64,000 bases of DNA from Nectonema munidae (taxonomy: Eukaryota > Nematomorpha > Nectonematoida > Nectonematidae): contig JAUIRK010000266.1 in the NCBI GenBank assembly GCA_030549495.1, positions 116,185-180,184 of the forward strand, in the 5' to 3' direction. Below are positions 23,301-35,300 of the stretch, one piece after another; position 1 is the first letter of the stretch, and each line of letters opens with the position of its first letter. The notes below the pieces were generated by a model, which was not told the DNA's origin, searched no databases, and saw nothing but the letters and a program-made list of their open reading frames with translations. Position numbers and translations under genes: made by a program.

Positions 23301-26300
23301 AAAATACAAACAAAAGTTATACCTGAAATAAAATTAAAAGATTAAAAATTATAAATTCTAGCTATATGTAGATTTTTTGAGTTTCCAACAGAAGACCCCA
23401 TTTTTAAAAAATGTACTGTTAAACTAAAGTATTTTTATTTAAAAATTTAATAATTTTATTCTACAAATAAATAAATTATTTAATTTTAGTTTAATTAATA
23501 AAGACTTTGTTCAAAAATATGTATACTCGACAGGAGGGGGGGGGGCGAGGCCCGGTAGTCCCGCCCCTTGTATCCGCCATTGCCTGTCACCATAGAGCAG
23601 CGTTTTTCAACCGGTGTTCCGCGAAACACTATGCTTACATAAAACTCCCTAAGGGTTCCGCGAGAAATAGCAAGGTATTTTTTACGTTTAAGTTTAGATG
23701 TTTTCAACGAAAACTTAAATCAGATATAAAGAAGTAGTAAGAATGTTTTCTAGCAATTCTAATAAATATGATACCGAAGTTTTCTCAAAATAAACGCAAT
23801 TTTTAAAAATTTAATGTTCAATATAATCAAGTGTTCAACCACGAGTACCGAACCTAAAGAGTTAATCGCAAACATTATTTTAGGCATTCACATTGCGAGC
23901 ATAAATATAAATTTGTCTCCGAACCTTGCACGAAGGCTGGGTCTGACTTCTGCAAACATTCCCACCTTTGTTGGCTTCACCAATGGCAAGTACACTCACA
24001 TGCCTTCCAGCAACAATCGTCACTTGGGCATTGACATGATACAAGCCTTCATCTACTCTTTGATTCCTTCAGACTCCCTTCAAAGATTCCGAAGTGAGAG
24101 GGAGTTGATTTCTTGGCTCGACAATTGGATCATTGACAACAAAGTGCGCTGTCTCTTGTTCTCTCAAGACCATCACCCTTCTCTACAGTTTTTAACGACT
24201 TCCTTTGCTCACAAAGAAAAATATTCGTTTGGGTGAGAGCTTTTATTAACTTGATTTTTCCGTTGACAAAAATCAAAATCTTGCACTTAATTTTTTTTTC
24301 AATAAAAATAGATTTTTTTCCTGTCAAAAATTATTTCCGAATAAAATTTCAGAAAATAGCGCGAAAATGTTGCAAAATTTATTTCTACTCACTGACCTAT
24401 GCTCCCAAAATGACAACTTTTTTCGCTTTCTCATTTTCTTAAATAATTCCCGTATCCCTCTCACATTTCAGTCAAAAGATCTATCAGGTATGCTTTTTCC
24501 ATTTTCACGCTTAAAATAAAAATATTTATATAGCCCACTTAATTTGAAATGTTTTTTCCATCTAGAAAAACAAATCAGAGGACGAATCCTTTCTCCAATA
24601 ATTTTGGGCCGTAAAAAATATTATAGAATTATATACAGTGGAATTGCAAATGTTTTCGGCCACAGCTAATATTTTTTTTCTTTACAATCTTTTGATCATT
24701 GAAATTTATTTGTATTTAATTAATTCATTATAAATAGCATCTTAAAATAATTTTTTTTTTCATTAATAAAAATTCCTGATTATTTTCTTTTTTAATTTAT
24801 TCAAAATTATTATTTGTATATTAAATTCAATGCAAAAATTGTCTGCCATTTATTGACTTTTCAGGTAAAAACAATTTTTTTCAAATTTTAATATAAATTT
24901 TTATCATTGTTTTTCTAAAATTGAATTCTTTAAATTGTCTGCTTTCTTTAACGATCTTTTATTTACGTCTTTTTTTGACTGACATGCCTAAAGTATCTCT
25001 AGAATTGAGAACTAAAGCTGTACTTCTTTCAATAAACAAAAGTCAAAGTGTAATTTCAAAATTCTTTAATATATCTAGAAGTAATATTTCTCAAATTTTA
25101 TCAATATATAAAAGTACAGGAACTGTTACCAACAAACCGAAAAGCAGTCGTCCTCAAAAATGACTGATAAGAGATATCCAAAAATTAATGTGAATGTCAA
25201 AGAGTAATCCTTATTTTTCTACAAGACAATTAATGGAAGAAAATAATTTATCAAAATATATTTCAATTGATACGAATCCTTAGAAAAAGTCATTTGAATG
25301 TTTGCTTGTCTGCTAAAAACCAACTATGGATAAAGTTCAATTAAAAAATGCTTTGAGTGTGCAAAAGGGAAATTTTATGGATATATAGAGAATATATAGA
25401 GAATCTTTATAGCTCTCTTTCAAGAAGAATTGATTCAATTATTCGGGCTAAAGGAAATCAGACAAAGTATTGAAAAGAAGGGCCGAAAACGTTTGCACAG
25501 AATTTTTAATAGATAAAATATATAAATTAAAAAAGAAAATAATCAGAAATTTTTATTAATGAAAAAAGAATATTTATAATGAATTAATTTAATATAAATA
25601 AATTTGAATGATCAAAGGATTCTAAAGAAAAAAATATTCGCTGTGGCGGAAAACATTTGCACTCCACTGTTTATTATTTTAATTTTTTAGGAATACTAAT
25701 TAAAAAAGTGTATACAGTAAACCCTTGTTAAGTCGGACTATATGGGGGAGAAGAGTGTCCTCCCCAGGTAGGGATTCGTTGGTGTTGATTCAGCCAATTT
25801 TTGTTACTGTTTCATGTCTTTTAAGATTTAAAAGCCTTCATCAAAGATCATTCGTACCTGTCTTTGCCGCGTATTTCATCTCAAGAAGTCTTTGACGATA
25901 TTTGCCCATTGCCGAATTCCCAACAATCGCCATTTTCTTCTTTAACAAAGTCTCTTTGCGTTGTTTTGGTTTTGTCTTCTAAGCGTCTACAACTTCAACT
26001 GCCATCACCCAGAGATAATAAAGAAAGACAGAAGCTGGACTTTTTCAAACATTGCTCTTATTATTTGGGTTTGATTTTTTTTTAATTTTTTTTTATTCTC
26101 TTATTTGGTCTATCGTCATTAATCTATTTAGTAGAAGTTTGTTCGTTGTGGGTTTTACAATAAAATTTTGGGTCATATATCCTATAATGATTTATTAATA
26201 TGTGGTATCTTTTTTACATTATTCCTAAGTTTAACAATTTAAATTTTATTCCTTTTTGTAAGGTTCTTCAAAACTCATATTTTTCACGTAGAAGAATAAT

Positions 26301-29300
26301 GTCTACACGTATGATATTCAAAGTATTTTTTAAAACATTTTTACTAAAATATAACCATAAATGCAATTAAAAACCAAAAAACCAAGTTTCCTAACTTTAC
26401 CAGCGTATAACCTTTTTTGAACGTTTTTTGTGACACCTTTTTGATTTCAATTTTAGAAGCTCAAATCCATTAATCTAATATTAACTTATGATAGGTTCTA
26501 TCGATTTGCCTATCGGTAGACCATACTATGATAAGGCTCCATTAATTGTCCAACACTAGGACACACTTGTCCTCATTTTTTATGTCTTTGGGTATTATAG
26601 ATTAGTCGTATCGCTACACATTAATATTTATCCTCCCTCTTTCCAGAATTACGGTTACGCAAGAAACACTCTCTGTGAAAAGAAAATTATCTTAGACATT
26701 ATAAGTAAGAAAAAATTAATACTTCTTCAGACGCGTTGTTTGATGACACTTTTTCGTATTTTGATTTGGTTATTTACTTTGACTCTCTCCTTTTATTTCT
26801 AAAATTCTTTAAGTGAATCGTGTCTCGTAATCAACCGAGTAATCATCATCTCCATAAGCCAACAATGCTATACAAATTGATCTAAAGTCTGGCATTTCTA
26901 TATAAGATATTTCCTTTGGAATCAATACATAGTTCTATAAGCACAGATAATAAATATATATGCTAGTGTATAAATTCTGTTTGAGGTAAATTTTAAGTTA
27001 TTACCGATGTCTTTAATTCTTCTTTACGAAGGCAATTAGAACGTTCCTTGGTTTCTTTTCTATTCGCAGAGTCTTTTTTAGCTTTGATTTGCATTCCCTA
27101 TTTTTTGATATCCGCGTTGCCATTGATGATAATACAAGTCAATCTTTTTCAATACACAGATGTCTTCCACTCATTTGTTAATTGATTTTGACATTTTAAT
27201 ACGTCGAACAATGTTGTTATTTTTTAATGTAAAGTACATCATTTGATTAAAATTTTTTTATTGTATTATGTTAAATTTATCTCGCTTTCATGCAAGTACG
27301 AAACTACTTGGACATGCAATTTCTTGGAGTCTCATTTTGTAATTAGGATATAAATCATTAACATCCCTATTATTTAGAAAATTATTTTTTGAAAAGCTTT
27401 GAATTGAAATATACTAAAATATTTCTTTTTATTCTACTTGACAATTGCACCTTTTTCTTTTGAAGGTGAGCTAGGGACAAATAAAGAATTAACATTCATG
27501 TTACTCTACGCTGATAAGCAGCCACAATTTATCGACTCCTTTCAAGACGCTTCCAACCTTTTCAAAGAGATGAAGAGACGAAAGAAATACGACTCACACT
27601 TAAACATCCTCATTATTTCGCGCCATACGAACGCTGATCAGAAGGCCTTCTATCGCTACGACACACACTCCATACCGACTACTCACGATGAAGCTTTCCA
27701 AGCTTACTTAAACTCCTTTGAATTCAGAAAGGTATATTTGTTCTTTTTTTATATTTTTTCGCTATTGCATTCAATGAAAGTATAATCTGGCTTTGCTTGA
27801 TAAATTACAAATCCGGTTCAGAAAAAGCACAATCTTTTTCCGAATAAAATTATGCTTGTCTATCAGTTTTTTAAATATTTTGTATAAAAAATTTTTGTTC
27901 CTGGCTGCATTTTAAATTATACAGTGAAATCTGTTTATAATGAAGTCAGTTTTAACAAAATTTCGCATATAATGAAACAATTTGCTTGCCTGGTCAAAAT
28001 CTCTATATTATATCTAAATAAAACCTCCTATAACGAATTCGATTATAAAAAAGTCCGGGTATAGCGTATTAATTTCGTAGCTTTTTAAGCCACCATGACC
28101 CGACATTTAGCGGATTCGACATAATCGAGATTTCACCCAAAATGTACATTCAATTTGACCATTTTTGTAGACGCTGCTTTACTTCCAGTAATTTTGCAAT
28201 CTTGTGCTCTATACAAATTTCTAATTTTTGTTTCTTATTATTCATAACTTTTATACACAAATTATGTCATGAATAACCTTAACCGCTGGAAGTTATATGA
28301 CAAATGTGTTAAGATATATGACTATATTTTTATAGTTATGATATTTACTGAGTAAAATCATTTCTCAGACTTCTGCATCCAATAAAATACGATTGTTTTA
28401 ATGTTTACAAAAATACCAAATTGTATTTACATTTTCGTTTAAATACCCGTCCTTCAAATCTCCGTTTGGTAAACTTTGTTCGGCGAAATACCCGTCCGCT
28501 GAATATCCCTTCGCCCAAATGTCTGGGTACCTAAGCCACAACGTCATTATAAATTAACATGATATAAGGTAGCTCCCCGAAACCACGGAAGTTTACTGGC
28601 ATGTTGGAAGGTTCAGGATATTTAAAAGACTGTCGTTTGAGCAAGGGTTTTGATAAACTTTATTTCAATCGTATTGCGGAGTTAACATATGCTATTATGA
28701 CTACTCGCTACAGCGTTAAGAAGATCACAGACTTTGTTAAGATTCGTATTTTTTGTATGTTTATGAAATTTCTATTCACTGAATAATTACAAGTTTCCTA
28801 TATGTTTTATTGACCACTGTATGAATATCACTTAAATTTTCATGTGTTTAACGTATGTTTATTACACTATGTATGATATAAGGTGTTTGCATTTATTTAA
28901 AATAAAAAATGTTTTATTCACAGCTTTTTATGTCCTTCCTGGTATAACGAAATTCGGAAATAACGAACTAAAATTGATCCCTTATGTTAGTTCTTATAAC
29001 CACATTTTGTTTTAATTGTTGCCTGTTTTTCTTGATTTTTTATATTATTTTAAAAATTTTAACAAATCCATACCTTTTTTTATTATAAAAATAAAATTAA
29101 AACATAATTTCTAATAAATTCAAACGGTTTAACATTTTGAAATGAAAGGGTTTTCAAAGAGACACATGATTTTTATAATCTTTCAAGATTATGCCTCACA
29201 TAGACAAAAATATAATTGTAGACTATTATTCTTTTCGTGTATATGTTGATCAGCGCTTAGCATACGATTAAAGAATAAGTATGTAGACTACCATGACATG

Positions 29301-32300
29301 CAACTAGTGATGCGAGTTGTCTACGTATATAGCAATCTTGAAAAAATACGAGGGAGTATGAGAGCCTATTCTTCGCCTACGTCAAGATCAGTGAGTCCTT
29401 ATCATCTGTCAATTTTGTTAATACGTCGTAATGATTGGTGCAAACTGTGCAAGTTCTCTTTTTTCCCATAATGCTTGTATTGCACATGAATGAAATGTTA
29501 TTTCTGATAATTGTATTCATGTATTAGTTCAAAGGAAGAAAAAAAAATTCATAGCGCCAAATTTTTGAAGTGTTGCCTCTCAAAAATGAGGCGTAACGGC
29601 ACGGCTAAACTCTAAAAAGCCATTACAAAAACACGGGTTTGAGGGGTTATCACTCCAGCCCTATCTATTCTCCATTTTGAGCATTTCTTTGTGCACTTTA
29701 ATCAAATATAGTATACATTTTGGAAAGAAGAGTTTGAATTCAGATCCGTAAGATGATATGAGTTAATAATTCTTGTGTATCTCGAGTAATATCAGGGTTT
29801 TTCAAGCTTTTTATGGCGCGCAGTGCACTTAAAAATTTGGACTTATGGTTCATTTGTTTTATTTTTTACCTGAGGCAGATAATTTTCAAGTTTGCATCGA
29901 CCAAAAGTCGAGGAAAAAAATCAGTCATTTTCCTAAAGAAGGAAGAAAATAAGTAAAAATACAGTTTTTTCCCTATACAAAATAAGAAAAAATAAAAAAA
30001 ATTCCCCACAAAGTTATAAAAAATACAGATTTTTCCTATAAAATAAGGAAAAATACAATTTTCTTCCTACTAAATTATTTTTTTTCTACATAACGACCAG
30101 ATATTAATAAAACAATTGAGATGGCTATATTTATTTTGGCAGAATATGCAACTTTATTTTTTGAACATTTCTAAAGGCAATTTAGCAGCAGCTTCTTGCT
30201 TCTCACGAAAGTCACCTCTGGATAACTGGTAAGAAAAAAACAGGTACTTTTATGAACGGTCAAGATAAAAATAAGCAAATTTGGATTTTATTTACCCCTG
30301 TTTTTTTACTAATTTACTATTTATTCTTTATAAACTAGTTCGCTATCGTATAAAGAAAAAATTAAAAATGCATTCTTAAAATATATGATATTTTTATATA
30401 AAGCATGAATATTCATCATAAAATAGGTTAAAAATGCTTTGAGATGAGTATTTTGAATACCTAATGTGAAGTGGTGTTCATAAGTGACAACAGTCTTGCT
30501 TTATTTCTCGGATTCAAAAGTGGAGACGGGCGTCGTTCGAGATCAAAAACATAAAAAGGAAAAAAAACCTTTAAAATTCAATCTTTGCTCGCGTTTCTGT
30601 TTGCTTTTTCGCCTACATATGGTTCAATTTCTGCATTTAAAGAAATACAAAATGATAAAAAAGGTATAGTTTATTTTTTATTATTTTTGAATTAAGCGTT
30701 AAATCCTCTTGAAAAGCCATGGGATCTCATAGAACCGCTAACTTTTTTTAGTTAGAAAACATTCATGCTAATAATAATTTCATATAAAATGTGAAATCTA
30801 ACTGAATCCAACAACATAAAGGGTAAAAAATGAGCACTATTAGTTAATACAAGTTACTTATTAACTTTTTGTCTGATTAAAAAATCGGAGTCTTTTAAAA
30901 GGTTTTTTGCCTTTAAATAATTTTTTGATTTAGAAATGTCTTAGCTTATGGAATAATCTATACAGCAAGTATCAAGAGCAACCGGATCAATTCTTCACGC
31001 GCATGTCTCCAAGTGTTGCGAAGCTGGTTCCCGAAATGCATGGCCCGCTCATCGTCAGATGCTACCTAAAAGTTCACAAATTCGTAACACTGCTCCTCAA
31101 GAGTGTGAGCAACAGCGATACCATCACCGTTCTCTCCATCATCTTCTCCTTCTTTTTCGTGCTTTGCGCTGGCTTCTTCATTTCCTATCTCTTGTGCGTG
31201 CTGCCTTTCCTTCATTTTAGCTTTATAGGGGATGCAGGGAAACCTCTCTATATTCAAATTCGAATTAACGCTATACCACTGTTTTTGAGATTTAAGTATT
31301 TCAATGTATATAAGTAGTATTCAAGTGTCTATGTATAGTATATGTATGTGTGTGTACTGTGTATGTGTGTCTAAATGTTTTTGTGTCAGACGTGTATTAA
31401 TACAAATAAATACGAAATTTGGTCTCAAGAATGACTAAAAATGTAGATGTAAATGTACGTATCTACCATTTTCGCTAACACTAAACGTAAACTCAATATT
31501 AATGCTTATTCTACAGTAATCCTGACCTCTACAATGCGTTTCCAAAATTTTGCACACTAAGACCCGTCTAGAATTTTCTTAAGAACTTGTCAACTATTAT
31601 GCAAATTAAGAGGAAAATTGAATAGTTAAAATCAGCTGTATAATGAGGCTTTCACTAATAAAGGTTTGGCTGTACGTACTATTTTATATATAAAATTTAT
31701 CACTAAGTTTGAGGAAATAGAAAAATTCCTCATAATGATCTAATGTTCTCTAACATTAGATAGTCTCTTTTCTTTTAAAAATATTTCAATGTTACACACA
31801 GACAAATATATTATTCAGAGCCACGTCTAGAGCAGCGGTTCTCCATCAATATCTCTAGCTCAGATAAAGCGCTCTTAAAAACTACACTGTTTTTAGTGCA
31901 GCAGCATTTTATGAATCACTTTACGTAAATGTTTAAAATTCCTCTTTGAATTTCTAAAAAAACTTCTGTAAAATATTAACAATAATAATTTACTAAAAAA
32001 TAATTTTATACTTCATGTTTTGTCGCTCTTGGACAAGTTTTCTCGTTTTTAATGACATTTTGTAGAATAAATTCTTTTTCATTTTCATCCATTGTTAGAA
32101 GATTATTATCATAGTCTTGTATGAATTTTATTCTTCTTTCTGCAACATCAATAGCAACTACCATTTTCTCAAATTTTTCAAAGCCTTCTTTGAAACTTGA
32201 AAAATGATTCCAAGTTGAAGTATCCTAATCAACGAAAACACTTAATTGATCACCTTGTGAAAAAGTTTTTTTGTGTAAAAATTTATGAAGTATGAAAAAT

Positions 32301-35300
32301 CAAAGTTTAAAAAAGGCGACAATTTTTTTTGAGAATTTTACTTTTTTAACTTTGATTTTATTATATCTCCATTTTTGCTTTATATGTCAATATGGGCTAT
32401 CAACTTTTTCGTTTAATTAAAAGTGGTCTGAATCGTCTTCTGAAAATTGATACGTTTCAAGTTTGTGTTCTATTTCTTTGCAAATTTTTGCTTATCTTTT
32501 TCTTTCAATTCGATCTTTCTTCTTTTATTTTAGTTTTTGGTCTATTCCTAACATCGAACCTGATCGATCTTTTTACGTTGAAGCAATAAAAAATGTGTCT
32601 TCTTCAATTTGTATCTGAAAGCGCTATGCCAAATAAATATCCATGTTTTCAACTAATTTATTATTTTTTATAAAATATATCTTGGAAACATTTTTTGTAT
32701 TATTTTCCATTCATCATAACACTTAAGCAGGTTTTCACTTCTGATCATTTTTTGTCTGAATCGGCACTTTTTACTAAAAAAAATAAAATTTTCATTTTTT
32801 GCTGTAAGATTTGCAACTCCTATGTTGTAAAAATACACTTAAACAGACTCCTACTAATCACGGTATTATTTCAATTTCGGAATCACTTTTACAAAATAAT
32901 AGGAAATTATTCTGTGAATAGCGGAGATTTATTGGACAAGCTTTGTAACAATATGTGAAAATTTTAACTTGTCTATAACAAACAGGTGATCTGTATTGAA
33001 AAATTCCCAATATATCTAAATATAATTAATCCGGCCCATTGGTTTATCGCTTTGCTCGAAACCTACACAACATTGGTAGAAAGAGTTATACGCACAGACA
33101 GACACTTGATTACAACCTGTGCGAAAATAAATTTTATAATCTCCAAAGAACTAGGATAACAAATTTAGATTTCAGTTAAATAGTCCTTTTTTTCCCTTAA
33201 ATGAGTGTACCCTCCAGTGCACTTTTTAGTATTTATGAGCTCTTGGCAAAAACAGTCATTTGCCAATTACTGTCATTGTTTACTCCCAAATGGACAGGTT
33301 TTGTAAACAAAATTAATTTTATGATATTTAAAACAAAAATTAATATTTATTTTGTTAAAAAAGCAACTAATTTTAACTCAAAATCAAAATTTCAGATATG
33401 TTTACGTTTGGCAAAGGTCATCTTAAATATGTCTAATATGTTGTTTTGTAAAAAGAACAATTTTAGAGATTGGGAGATAAGTTTTCCGAAAGTAAAAAAA
33501 TAGATGCCACCCTAATAGAATATACTATGGTATTCAATTTTTACTCTTTGAAGATTAGTGTGACACCGGTGTACCAAGAAATAATAATCATCTGCTTAAA
33601 ACATACAAAATTCAATGCAGACGAGTAGTCTTCAAAATTCCGGTCCTTAAAGGGTTAAAAAAATTTCCCCCATAAATGATAAACATATTTTATTTTCAAA
33701 AGTGTGCTTAAATAATCTTTTTATTTTAGTTTTAATACATTTAATTTTTTATTTTGTAGCAAACTCGAGGAAGAAAATGTTTTTAAGAAGAAAAATTATA
33801 GAAAATTGCCAAATAGGTATTTCTCTCTTTTTCTATGAAAATATTTTTTAAATTTTCAATACTATTATATATAATAGTTTTGAATTGTAGTCTATGGTAG
33901 TTTGTACTTAAAATTTTAGAAAGGAGAAAGCAATTTAATAAATACAGAAATAAAATTTATAATAAGTTTATTATCGTCTTAAAAACAAGAAATTTATTTT
34001 TAAAAAGTGTAAACTATAATAATGGAAAATATGAAACCGAAAAGAAATTAACAAGTGAATAGTATAACCACTAAACAAATTTATCAACTTTAATACTCCT
34101 AAAAGTTTTTGTTTTTGGTTATTTATTTAATTTTCTCGTTATCCAGTAGTTTGGTTAACAAGTTCAGTTATTTTTTTTACTAACTTAGTCAGTTAGTCAA
34201 GTAAGATTGCTAAGTTAGTAGTTAGATGTCTACTGTGTAAGAAGGTGGGTTTCGATGTCTTGGGTTCGATCCCGCATTAAGCCTACTTTCCTCATAGACA
34301 AGAGGCGCAATTGTGCTTTCTAGATGAAAACAGCCCAAGGTACATTTACCTTTGTGTAAAACAAACTATATAGTTTATGCGTTTTTGGTAAACTAGCTAT
34401 TTTTTAAATTAACTGCAGTACATCTTTTTTTAAACCCGCTATTTTTTTCGGGTTTATTTCATAGGATAAAAAATTGTATTATATAATATAATAGAAAAAT
34501 CTCCAATTAATTCTTCTTCTTGTGTCTTTATTCTTTTTTGTCTTTATGATTCATATTCAATACATGAATGATGGTAACATCCAAATTCCAAATAATATGT
34601 TTGAAGGAATAAAATGATTGTACAGTATTGAATCAAATTTTCTCAATGAAATTTTTTTCAGAATGATTTCTGAATTACCTCTTAAGAACCCATTTTAGGT
34701 TGTTGTTCCTGTAGAGGAATTCAGACTAACTAGAATTTCCAATGAAATTCAATAGGGATTAATCAAATTGTTCTGCTTTGCGTATAAAAGAGTTTTATGT
34801 TGAAAATAGACATTTTAATTGTCTGAGTTTTTTTTAGTTTTATTATATTCATCCGCCTTGAGCTTCAAAGGTTATACTCTGAATTTTCTTGTGTTGTATT
34901 CAGAGACAAGAGTTGGAAGGGAAAGGGTGTTGAAAGAAATTCCAAAATTGCAAACAATAGTTAAAAATATTTGGAGTTTTGTTTAATGTTTGTCAACATT
35001 ATTGTACGGTGAGTGTGCTTATCTAAAACACTCTTTTTTGATTCTTCATGTTCACGGCTTCGATTCATCCTTCCACTGCAATTCTCATGGATCGATAGAA
35101 ACAGCCCAAATTTTGTCTTCTCACTTAAATTAATCCACGAAATCTTCACATATGCCTTACCATAAAAATTATATAATGAATAAAAGGAAATACAAGAATT
35201 TCCATACAAAATGCTAAAATTTTAGACTGTTCATTGAAGAAAATAATTACATTTTAAACTTTGGTAAATAAATACCTGAAAAATCAAATAACGGATGTTG

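Noticed and set aside
24468-24483. Possible 16 bp micro-exon (TCAAAAGATCTATCAG between AG and GTATGC)
   Set aside because: It fits the incoming phase but its peptide (QKIYQ) has no match in the family and its outgoing phase does not fit the next exon.
27922-28136. Short ~215 bp MITE ending in CGAGATTTCACC
   Set aside because: The apparent right inverted end belongs to the separate 438 bp insertion, as shown by its TAAGCCAC duplication and by the empty copy at 36,658.
30484-30669. Possible extra DNAJC16 exon ending at a GTATAG donor
   Set aside because: The exons at 27,466-27,731 and 30,934-31,193 already join in phase 0, and the peptide has no counterpart in the family.
34961-35209. 82-codon - strand open frame
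   Set aside because: No resemblance to any family, no splice context in the right strand, and length within the chance range.
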